From assembly GCA_033856175.1 (NCBI GenBank), contig JAWVFK010000031.1, positions 1 through 64,000 on the forward strand: 64,000 nucleotides of DNA, given 5' to 3'. The DNA comes from JAWVFK01 sp033856175. GTDB lineage: Bacteria; Actinomycetota; Thermoleophilia; Solirubrobacterales; 70-9. The notes beneath the pieces were generated by a model that saw only the letters and a program-made list of their open reading frames with translations, did no database searches and had not been told where the DNA came from. The position numbers and the translations under genes are program-made. This document shows, in pieces, positions 25,026 through 33,042 of this stretch; the stretch's first letter is position 1, and each line of letters opens with the position of its first letter.

Positions 25026-25856
25026 ATGAGCAAGGCGCGCATGCAGGTACCCCTGGCGGCCGTGGCCGTCCTCGTCCTGGCGATCGTCGCCGCCGGCTGC
25101 GGCAGCAGCGGCAGCAAGGGCAGCGACATCAAGAGCGTCGCCGACCTCAAGGGCAAGATCCTCGGCGCCCAGAAGGGAACGACCGGCGCCGAGAAGGCAA
25201 AGAGCTACGGAGCCTCCTCGATCCGTACCTATGCCGGCATCGACGATGCCTTCAACGCGCTCGAGAACGGTCAGGTCGACGCCGTCGTCAACGACTTCCC
25301 CGTTTCCAAGTACGCCGAGCGCGCTCACCCCAACCTCAAGGTCATCGCGACGGTCCCGACAGGCGAGCAGTACGGCCTCGCCTTCCGCAAGGGCTCGATC
25401 CTCAAGCCCGTGATCGACGGCACCCTCGCCGTGATCAAGAAGGACGGCACCTACACCCGCATCTACAGGAAGTGGTTCAAGCAGGACCCGCCGGCCAGCA
25501 TCCTCAAGTCGAAGGCGACGCCGATACAGGAGGCGGCGCCGCCGGGATCGATCGCAACGGTCGGCGGCAGCGACACGCTGCTCGTCGGCTCCGACATCCC
25601 CTACCCGCCGTTCGAGTTCGGCAAGGCGCCGAGCTACGACGGCTTCGACATCGACATCGTCAACGCCATCGGGCAGACGGTGGGGCTGAAGGTCCGCTAC
25701 CAGGACACGTCGTTCGACACGATCTTCCGCGACCTGTCTGCGGGCAAGTTCGACATGGTCTCCTCGGCGACGACGATCACGCCGGAGCGAGCCAAGGAGG
25801 TCGACTTCTCGGAGCCGTACTTCCCCGCCGATCAGTCGATCATGGTCAAGGAGTAG
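25026..25856 (+). CDS. Amino-acid ABC transporter lipoprotein, circularly permuted SBP_bac_3 fold
   Basis: This 276-residue binding protein has a lipoprotein signal (lipobox IVAAGC, C25). The mature order is unusual. Residues 37-151 (VADLKGKILGAQKGTTG, ALENGQVDAVVND, GEQYGLAFRKGS, YRKWF) match what is normally the second part of family 3 solute-binding proteins. After a linker (about 152-183), residues 184-276 match what is normally the first part (LLVGSDIPYPPFEFG, GFDIDIVNAIG, TITPERAKEVDFSEPY, SIMVKE). The break lies at the inter-lobe hinge. Ligand residues seem kept: the Thr pair 52/53, D90, the aromatic PPFEF and R255. The permease and ATPase follow. Neighbouring cysteine genes suggest cystine or cysteine as substrate; that is inference. 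Confidence 0.88.
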   Translation: MSKARMQVPLAAVAVLVLAIVAAGCGSSGSKGSDIKSVADLKGKILGAQKGTTGAEKAKSYGASSIRTYAGIDDAFNALENGQVDAVVNDFPVSKYAERAHPNLKVIATVPTGEQYGLAFRKGSILKPVIDGTLAVIKKDGTYTRIYRKWFKQDPPASILKSKATPIQEAAPPGSIATVGGSDTLLVGSDIPYPPFEFGKAPSYDGFDIDIVNAIGQTVGLKVRYQDTSFDTIFRDLSAGKFDMVSSATTITPERAKEVDFSEPYFPADQSIMVKE

Positions 25857-25890
25857 CCGCCGACCGCGCTGGCGGATCGACGGCCGCAGG

Positions 25891-25914
25891 AAGGGGCGCC
25901 ATCGGGCGCCCCTT
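25891..25914 (+). terminator. Hairpin between binding-protein and permease genes
   Basis: AAGGGGCGCC-ATCG-GGCGCCCCTT is a perfect 10-bp stem with a 4-nt loop, followed by CTCGTAG rather than a T-run. Inside an ABC operon such a structure usually reduces read-through or protects the upstream mRNA so that the binding protein is made in excess. Confidence 0.6.
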
Positions 25915-25972
25915 CTCGTAGATTGCCCGCCAGCGGGCCAGGCGCCCGAGCAACCGACCCGGAGGTGGGCCC

Positions 25973-26722
25973 GTGAGCGTCTTCTTTCACCAGTTCTTCA
26001 GCTTCGACATCATCAGCGACAACTTCACGTTCGTTCTCGAGGGCTTCGCCCAGACGCTCGAGCTCTCGATCCTGAGCGCGATCCTTGCCCTCGCCTGGGG
26101 GTTGGTCCTGGCGCTGATCCGGCAGCTGCCGGGCGCCAGACTCGCTCCGGTGCGGGGGGTGGCGATCGCCTACATCGACGTCTTTCGCGGCATCCCGCTG
26201 CTGCTGGTCGTGCTGATGATCTCGGGCGGCCTGCCGCCGGTGGCCGAAGGCCTGGGCCTGCCGCGCTCGATCGGCATTCCCAACTGGCTCGGCAAGCCGG
26301 ACCCATTCTGGTACGGCGCGATGGCGCTGACGATCACCTACGGTGCCTACATGGCAGAGGTCTACCGCGCCGGCATCGAGGCCGTGCCCCGTGGCCAGAT
26401 GGAGGCGGCGCGCTCGCTCGGGATGAGCCACGCTCAGGCGATGCGCCACGTCATCGTCCCCCAGGCCGTGCGCAAGGTGATCCCGCCGCTGCTCAACGAC
26501 TTCATCGCCCTGATGAAGGACACCTCGCTGGTCGGCGTGATCGCGCTGATCGAGGTCGTCGAGGCCGGGCGCACCGTCCAGGCGGAGTCGTTCAACAGCT
26601 CCGCCCTGACCCTCGGCGCCGTGCTCTTCATCGTCGTCACGATCCCGCTCGCCCGCTTCGTCGACCGCCTGCTCGCCGGCCAGCAGGCTCGATATACGCG
26701 CTCGGGGCTCGCGACTCCGTGA
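25973..26722 (+). CDS. Amino-acid ABC transporter permease
   Basis: This 249-residue inner-membrane protein of the HisM/GlnP family has about five helices. The EAA motif that contacts the ATPase is visible as EAARSLGMSHAQAMRHVIVPQA (positions 144-165). The GTG start has GGAGGTGG upstream. It follows the permuted binding protein after a hairpin-bearing 116-nt gap and overlaps the ATPase gene by 4 nt (GTGA). Confidence 0.92.
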   Translation: MSVFFHQFFSFDIISDNFTFVLEGFAQTLELSILSAILALAWGLVLALIRQLPGARLAPVRGVAIAYIDVFRGIPLLLVVLMISGGLPPVAEGLGLPRSIGIPNWLGKPDPFWYGAMALTITYGAYMAEVYRAGIEAVPRGQMEAARSLGMSHAQAMRHVIVPQAVRKVIPPLLNDFIALMKDTSLVGVIALIEVVEAGRTVQAESFNSSALTLGAVLFIVVTIPLARFVDRLLAGQQARYTRSGLATP

Positions 26723-27459
26723 GCGATGCCTTCCTCAGGCTGGAAGGCGTCCACAAGAGCTTCGGCTCGCTCCACGTGCTGCGCGGCATCGACCTCGACG
26801 TCGAGCGCGGCTCGGTCGTCTGCGTCCTCGGGCCCAGCGGCTCGGGCAAGTCGACCCTGCTGCGCTGCCTCAACCTGCTCGAGCCGCCGGACGAGGGCAG
26901 GATCTACCTCGAGGGCAAGGAGATAACCGCCGGTCGCGGCGACATCGACTTCGTCCGCCGCCGTGTCGGCATGGTCTTCCAGCAGTTCAACCTCTTTCCC
27001 CACAAGTCGGCGCTCGAGAACGTCGCCCTGGCCCAACAGACGGTGCTCGGCCGGCCCGAGCCCGAAGCCGCCGAGAAGGCGCGGGCGCTGCTCGACCGCG
27101 TCGGCCTCGGCGACAAGGTCGACGAGTTTCCCGAACGGCTCTCCGGCGGCCAGCAGCAGCGCGTGGCGATCGCCCGAGCGCTGGCGATGGAGCCGCACGT
27201 GATGCTCTTCGACGAGGTCACCAGCGCCCTCGACCCGGAGCTCGTCAAGGAGGTCCTCGACGTCATGCGCGAGCTCGCCGCCGAGGGCATGACGATGATC
27301 GTCGTCACCCACGAGATCGGCTTCGCCCGCGACGTCGGCGACCGCGTCGTCTTCATGGACGAGGGCGCGATCGTCGAGCAGGGCGAGCCCGCCCAGGTGC
27401 TCGAGAGCCCGCGCCAGGAGCGCACCAAGCGCTTCCTCGGCCTCGTCCTAGATCACTGA
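26719..27459 (+). CDS. Amino-acid ABC transporter ATP-binding protein (GlnQ-type)
   Basis: This 246-residue ATPase has Walker A GPSGSGKST, Q-loop FQQFNLFPHKSALENV, signature LSGGQQQR, Walker B VMLFDEVTSALDPE and the switch His in VVTHEIGFA. It closely follows the polar amino-acid uptake class. It is translated from a GTG overlapping the permease stop. It converges on the cysO gene with a 12-nt gap. Confidence 0.95.
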   Translation: MSDAFLRLEGVHKSFGSLHVLRGIDLDVERGSVVCVLGPSGSGKSTLLRCLNLLEPPDEGRIYLEGKEITAGRGDIDFVRRRVGMVFQQFNLFPHKSALENVALAQQTVLGRPEPEAAEKARALLDRVGLGDKVDEFPERLSGGQQQRVAIARALAMEPHVMLFDEVTSALDPELVKEVLDVMRELAAEGMTMIVVTHEIGFARDVGDRVVFMDEGAIVEQGEPAQVLESPRQERTKRFLGLVLDH

Positions 27460-27471
27460 GGGCGCTGAGGG

Positions 27472-27747
27472 CTAACGGCCGCCGGCCATCGCCGGCAGGA
27501 TGACGACGGTGTCGTCGTCCGAGACCGCGGTGTCGAGCCCGTCGAGCACCCGCACGTCCTCGTCGTTGAGGTAGACGTTGACGTAGCGGTTGAGGTCGCC
27601 CTCGGGCGAGAAGAGCTGGTCGCGCGTGTCCGGGTGGCTCTCGGCGAGCCCCCGCAGGACGTCGCCGACGCTGGCGCCATCGACCTCGACGAGGGCCTCG
27701 CCGCCGGTGTGCTGGCGCAGAACGGGTGGGATCTTGACGCTCGACAT
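27472..27747 (-). CDS. cysO: CysO-like ubiquitin-fold sulfur carrier protein
   Basis: This 91-residue MoaD/ThiS-family protein reads VKIPPVLRQHTGGEALVEV, then LNRYVNVYLNDEDVRVLDGL and VVILPAMAGGR. As I recall it, M. tuberculosis CysO has the same middle and ends at GG. Here one Arg follows the GG, so a peptidase must remove it before the C-terminal glycine can be adenylated and thiocarboxylated; the JAMM protease nearby is a candidate. It lies 24 nt after moeZ on the same strand. Confidence 0.9.
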   Translation of the reverse strand: MSSVKIPPVLRQHTGGEALVEVDGASVGDVLRGLAESHPDTRDQLFSPEGDLNRYVNVYLNDEDVRVLDGLDTAVSDDDTVVILPAMAGGR

Positions 27748-27771
27748 CGGCGGCAGCCTACTGCGGCCGGG

Positions 27772-28944
<1,173 letters not shown>

Positions 28945-28984
28945 CGCTTCGATTCTCCCTAATCTCGATCAGGGTTCAGGGGGT

Positions 28985-29001
28985 TACTTCAAAAAGTATA
29001 G
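28985..29001 (-). promoter_or_regulatory. moeZ promoter with shared sulfur-gene element
   Basis: The minus strand reads CTATACTTTTTGAAG, containing a TATACT -10 box. It matches the cysM element in 14 of 15 positions. The inverted repeat TACTT-TTTG-AAGTA is perfect here (28998-28985). It lies 41 nt upstream of the moeZ ATG, whose leader carries AGGGAG. Confidence 0.55.
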
Positions 29002-29022
29002 CGAGGGATCTCGGGGCGCTGA

Positions 29023-29889
29023 TCAGACGAGGCTGGGACGCATCTGGCGCAGCCGCCGCACCCGCTCCTCGGTCGGCGGATGAGTCGAGAACAGACTGGC
29101 GACGCCGCCGCCACGGAACGGCTTGATGATGTAAAGCGGCTCGGCGGCCTGGTTGACCTGCATCGGAATCGCCTTGGCGCCCTCCTCGAGGCGCAGCAGG
29201 GCGGTCGCCAGTGCCTCGGGGTTGCCGCAGATCGCTGCGCCGGTCGCGTCCGCCGCGTACTCGCGCTGGCGCGAGATCGCCAGCTGGATGATCGACGCGG
29301 CGATCGGCGCGAGCAGCATCAGCGCCAGCGCCGAGATCAGGCCTAGCGGCGAGTCGTTGTCGTCGCCACCGCCGAACCACATCAGCATGTAGGCGACGTA
29401 GGTGATCGCGGCGCCGATCGCCGAGGCGACCGACTGGATCAGGATGTCGCGGTGGCTGACGTGGGCCAGCTCGTGGGCGAGGACGCCGCGGAGCTCCTCG
29501 TCGGGCAGCAGCTTGCGGATGCCGGCGGTGACGGCGACGGCGGCGTGCTTCGGGTTGCGGCCGGTGGCGAAGGCGTTGGGCTGCTCCTGGGGGATGACGT
29601 AGAGGCGCGGCATCGGCAGCCCCGCCCGCGTCGCCAGCTCGCGCACCATCTCGTGGAGCTTGGGGTCGTCCTCCGGGGCGAGCGGCTGCGCTCTCGCCAT
29701 CTTCAGGGCGAGCTTGTCGCTGAAGAAGTACGAGCCCAGGTTGATCAGCATCGCGATGCCGAGGAAGAGCCCGGCGGTGCTGGGGCCGCCGACCAAGGCA
29801 CCGATGACCACGAGCAGGCCCGAGAGGCCGGCGAGCAGCAGCGTCGTGCGCATGCCGGCGGCGAAGGTCGATCGCTTCGTGGTGTTCAT
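29023..29889 (-). CDS. htpX: HtpX-like membrane zinc metalloprotease (M48)
   Basis: This 288-residue protein begins with two hydrophobic helices (about 15-55). The active site HELAH is at 139-143 (VLAHELAHVSHRD), followed by another membrane hairpin and the third ligand region REYAADATGA. A conserved NAFATGRNP precedes it. HtpX works in quality control of membrane proteins together with FtsH. The start ATG at 29889 has GGGGGAA upstream. It lies between the moeZ promoter and the divergent Rrf2 gene. Confidence 0.93.
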   Translation of the reverse strand: MNTTKRSTFAAGMRTTLLLAGLSGLLVVIGALVGGPSTAGLFLGIAMLINLGSYFFSDKLALKMARAQPLAPEDDPKLHEMVRELATRAGLPMPRLYVIPQEQPNAFATGRNPKHAAVAVTAGIRKLLPDEELRGVLAHELAHVSHRDILIQSVASAIGAAITYVAYMLMWFGGGDDNDSPLGLISALALMLLAPIAASIIQLAISRQREYAADATGAAICGNPEALATALLRLEEGAKAIPMQVNQAAEPLYIIKPFRGGGVASLFSTHPPTEERVRRLRQMRPSLV

Positions 29890-29990
29890 CTGGTTCCCCC
29901 TGGTATCCCGAGTGGATGCGGCGTCAGCCGATTCTAAAGACCCGGCGCTGCGGGCCCGATTCGCGATCAGACCATAACCGACTCGTCGGG

Positions 29991-29996
29991 TAGGAT
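29991..29996 (+). promoter_or_regulatory. Leaderless -10 box of the Rrf2 gene (TAGGAT)
   Basis: TAGGAT is followed by 7 nt and GTG 30004. No Shine-Dalgarno sequence precedes the start. Confidence 0.5.
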
Positions 29997-30003
29997 TTAA
30001 GCC

Positions 30004-30504
30004 GTGATCTTCTCGACCAAGGCGGAGTACGGCGTCCGGTTGATGGTCGAGCTGGGCCGCCAGCACGGCGTCGGCCCGGTCCCGCTGGCCACCGTCGCCG
30101 AGGCCGAGAGGCTGCCGCTCGCCTACCTCGAGCAGCTCGTCGCCAAGCTGCGCAAGGCCGATCTCGTGACGAGCACGCGCGGCGCCCACGGCGGCTACCA
30201 GCTCGCCCGCCCCGCCGCCGAGATCAGCATGGACGAGGTCGTCCAGGCGCTGGAGGGGCAGATCGCGCCGATGGAGTGCTTCATGGACCAGCGCGACGGC
30301 AAGGTGCTCTGCTCGCACGAGGAGGACGGCGACCGCTCCTGCTCGACGAAGCTGATGTGGACGCGCGTCCAGAGCGGCATGATCAGGGCGCTGCAGGGCA
30401 CGACCCTAGCCGAGCTGGTCGAGTTCTCACGCAGCTCGGCGGAGCGAAGCAAGCCCCGCGTCCGGCGCCGGGCCGGGGCGCCGCTCGCCGGTCAGACCGC
30501 CTAG
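30004..30504 (+). CDS. Rrf2-family Fe-S-type transcription regulator
   Basis: This 166-residue regulator has the winged-helix start MIFSTKAEYGVRLMVEL and the recognition region TRGAHGGYQLARP. Three cysteines, C92, C103 and C113, stand where IscR and related proteins bind an Fe-S cluster. It lies 71 nt upstream of sufC on the same strand, so it probably senses Fe-S status and controls the suf genes and possibly the cysteine genes. The symbol (iscR or sufR) cannot be fixed by sequence alone. The C-terminal tail is basic. Confidence 0.9.
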   Translation: MIFSTKAEYGVRLMVELGRQHGVGPVPLATVAEAERLPLAYLEQLVAKLRKADLVTSTRGAHGGYQLARPAAEISMDEVVQALEGQIAPMECFMDQRDGKVLCSHEEDGDRSCSTKLMWTRVQSGMIRALQGTTLAELVEFSRSSAERSKPRVRRRAGAPLAGQTA

Positions 30505-30516
30505 ATCCGATAGCTC

Positions 30517-30522
30517 TAGAGT
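30517..30522 (+). promoter_or_regulatory. Possible -10 box of sufCSU (TAGAGT)
   Basis: TAGAGT lies in the gap between the regulator and sufC, but no good -35 is present. Read-through from the regulator promoter is equally likely. Confidence 0.3.
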
Positions 30523-30575
30523 GCCGCGCCCCCTGTCCGTAAAAAACCGACTTCACCGAGAGGAAACGCAGACCA

Positions 30576-31346
30576 ATGGCTGAGCTCGAGATCAAGGACC
30601 TCCAGGTCGAGGTCGAGAACAAGCAGATCCTCAAGGGACTCGACCTGGAGGTCGAGAAGGGCAAGATCCACGCGCTGATGGGCCCCAACGGCTCCGGCAA
30701 GTCGACGCTCGCCAACACGATCATGGGCCACCCCGCGCTCGAGGTCACGGGCGGTCAGATCCTCTTCAAGGGCGAGGACATCACCGAGGCGGCGCCCGAC
30801 GAGCGCTCGCGCGCCGGCCTCTTCATGGCCTTCCAGTACCCGGTTGCGGTCCCGGGAGTGACGGTCAGCAAGTACCTGCGGATGATCGTCAACGCCCACC
30901 GCGAGGCCCGCGGCGAGGACCAGATCAAGCTCAGGGCCTTCCGCGAAGAGACCGAGGAGGCGATGGCGCTCGTCAACATCCCGAAGGAGTTCTCGACCCG
31001 CTACCTCAACGAGGGCTTCTCCGGCGGCGAGAAGAAGCGGATGGAGATCCTCCAGCTGGCCCTGCTGCGGCCCCAGATCGCCGTCCTCGACGAGACCGAC
31101 TCTGGCCTCGACATCGACGCCCTGCGCACCGTCGCCGAGGGCGTCAACCGCTTCGCCGGCCCCGACATGGGCGTTCTGATCATCACCCACTACCAGCGGA
31201 TCCTCCACCTCGTCGAGCCCGACTCGGTCCACGTGATGTACGAGGGCCGGATCGTCAAGGAGGGCGGCCCGGAGCTCGTCACCCAGCTCGAGGAGAAGGG
31301 CTACGGCTGGATCGGCGAGGAGGTCGAGGCCGCCGCCTCGGCCTGA
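30576..31346 (+). CDS. sufC: SufC Fe-S cluster assembly ATPase
   Basis: This 256-residue ABC-type ATPase has Walker A GPNGSGKST (36-44), signature FSGGEKKRMEILQ and Walker B IAVLDETDSGLDID. It forms the SufBC2D scaffold that assembles Fe-S clusters. Its partners sufB and sufD lie about 7 kb downstream rather than next to it. The start has GAGAGGAAA upstream. It is coupled to sufS by a TGATG overlap. Confidence 0.96.
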   Translation: MAELEIKDLQVEVENKQILKGLDLEVEKGKIHALMGPNGSGKSTLANTIMGHPALEVTGGQILFKGEDITEAAPDERSRAGLFMAFQYPVAVPGVTVSKYLRMIVNAHREARGEDQIKLRAFREETEEAMALVNIPKEFSTRYLNEGFSGGEKKRMEILQLALLRPQIAVLDETDSGLDIDALRTVAEGVNRFAGPDMGVLIITHYQRILHLVEPDSVHVMYEGRIVKEGGPELVTQLEEKGYGWIGEEVEAAASA

Positions 31347-32602
31347 TGGAGCCGACCGCCGCAGCCGCCGCCCTGCCGCGCTCGATCGAGGAGATCCGCG
31401 CAGAGTTCCCGATTCTCGACGTCCAGGCGCACGGCCGGCCGATCGCCTACCTCGACAACGGCGCCACGGCGCAGAAGCCGCTGGCGGTGATCGAGACGCT
31501 CGACCGCTACTGGCGCGAGCAGAACGCCAACGTCCACCGCGGCGTCCACACCCTCTCCGAGCTCGCCACCGACCTCTATGAGGGGGCCAGGCGGCGGATC
31601 GCCCGGCACATCGGCGCCTCGCCGCGCGAGCTGATCTTCGTCCGCAACGCCACCGAGGCGCTCAACCTCGTCGCCTACTCCTGGGGCCGCGCCAACGTCG
31701 CCGCCGGCGACCGCATCCTGCTGACCGACATGGAGCACCACTCCAACATCGTCCCCTGGTACCAGCTCGCCGCCGAGAAGGGCGCCGAGCTCGACTGGGT
31801 CGCCGTCACCGACGAGGGCCGGCTCGACCCCGACTCGCTGCGGGCCGGCCTCGAGCGCGGCCCCAAGCTCGTCGCCGTGACCCACGTCTCCAACGTCCTC
31901 GGCACGATCAACCCCGTCGCCGAGATCGTCCGCATGGCCCACGACGCCGGCGCGCTGGTCGTCATCGACGGCGCCCAGGCCGGGCCGAAGCTGAGCCTCG
32001 ACATGGCCGCGATCGGCGCCGACTTCTACGCGCTTACCGCCCACAAGATCTACGGGCCCACCGGCGTCGGCACGCTCTTCGGCCGTCACGAGCTGCTCGA
32101 GGAGATGCCGCCGTTCATCGGCGGCGGCTCGATGATCCGCAGCGTCCGCCGCGAAGAGATCAGCTGGGCGAGCGTGCCGGCGAAGTTCGAGGGCGGCACG
32201 CCGGCGATCGCCGAGGCGATCGGCTTCGCCGCCGCCGTCGACTGGCTCGACGAGCTCGGCCTCGACGCCGTCCACGCCCACGAGATGGAGTTGACGGCGT
32301 ACGCGCTCGACCGGCTGGCGGAGGTCGACGGGCTTCGCGTCTTCGGCCCGCCGCTCGGCGAGGATCGCACGGGGATCGTCTCGTTCGAGATCGACGGCAT
32401 CCACCCCCACGACGTCTCCGAGATCCTCGACCGCCATGCGGTCGCCGTGCGCGCCGGCCACCATTGCGCCCAGATCCTGATGGAGCGCCTCGGCGTCGCC
32501 GCGACGAGCCGCGCCAGCTTCGCCGTCTACAACACGCGCGACGAGGTCGACCGGCTGATCGAGGCCATCGAGGACGCCCGCCGCGTCTTCAAGCTCGCCT
32601 GA
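31346..32602 (+). CDS. sufS: SufS cysteine desulfurase
   Basis: This 418-residue PLP enzyme takes sulfur from cysteine as an enzyme persulfide. K234 in ALTAHKIYGPTGVG binds PLP, and C374 in VRAGHHCAQILM is the persulfide cysteine. The TMEHHSN-like segment (LLTDMEHHSNIVPW) and YLDNGATAQKP are group II features. SufU follows 2 nt later, the usual sulfur acceptor of Gram-positive-type SufS. Confidence 0.95.
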   Translation: MEPTAAAAALPRSIEEIRAEFPILDVQAHGRPIAYLDNGATAQKPLAVIETLDRYWREQNANVHRGVHTLSELATDLYEGARRRIARHIGASPRELIFVRNATEALNLVAYSWGRANVAAGDRILLTDMEHHSNIVPWYQLAAEKGAELDWVAVTDEGRLDPDSLRAGLERGPKLVAVTHVSNVLGTINPVAEIVRMAHDAGALVVIDGAQAGPKLSLDMAAIGADFYALTAHKIYGPTGVGTLFGRHELLEEMPPFIGGGSMIRSVRREEISWASVPAKFEGGTPAIAEAIGFAAAVDWLDELGLDAVHAHEMELTAYALDRLAEVDGLRVFGPPLGEDRTGIVSFEIDGIHPHDVSEILDRHAVAVRAGHHCAQILMERLGVAATSRASFAVYNTRDEVDRLIEAIEDARRVFKLA

Positions 32603-32604
32603 CC

Positions 32605-33030
32605 ATGGACCAGCTCTACCGCGACCAGATCCTCGAGCACTACAAGCGGCCGCACAACTTCGGCCCGCTCGAGGACTTCGACCTCGAGTTTGAGGACACC
32701 AACCCCTTCTGCGGCGACGAGCAGCACGTGCGGATCAAGCTCGGCGACGACGGCCGCGTCGAGGTCGTGCGCTTCGAGGGCAAGGGCTGCGCGATCTCGA
32801 CCGCCGCGACCTCGCTGCTCACCGATGAGCTCGAGGGCATGACCCGCGAGGAGCTGCTGCGGCTGGACAAGGGCTACGTGCTGGAGCTGCTCGGCATCGA
32901 CATCTCGGCGACGCGGATGAAGTGCGCGCTGCTCGGCCTCAAGGTCGTCAAGGGCGCGAGCCTCGGCAAGCCTGTTGACTGGGAGGACGAGGGCGAGCAG
33001 GGCGACCCGGCCGAGGCCGGGGCTCTCTGA
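32605..33030 (+). CDS. sufU: SufU sulfur-transfer protein
   Basis: This 141-residue protein opens LYRDQILEHYKRPHNFG. The zinc/sulfur site is visible as C36 and D38 (NPFCGDE), C62 (GKGCAIS) and C107 (RMKCALLG). The insertion typical of SufU is present between the second and third cysteines. SufU accepts the persulfide from SufS. The end is convergent with the DUF2207 gene across 12 nt. Confidence 0.94.
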   Translation: MDQLYRDQILEHYKRPHNFGPLEDFDLEFEDTNPFCGDEQHVRIKLGDDGRVEVVRFEGKGCAISTAATSLLTDELEGMTREELLRLDKGYVLELLGIDISATRMKCALLGLKVVKGASLGKPVDWEDEGEQGDPAEAGAL

Positions 33031-33042
33031 TCTGAGCCCCTG

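Noticed and set aside
25026..25856. Binding protein as two truncated SBPs or a pseudogene
   Set aside because: Each half is present once and complete, the signal peptide and lipobox are intact, and the stop is followed directly by a hairpin and the permease gene. A permuted single SBP fits better.
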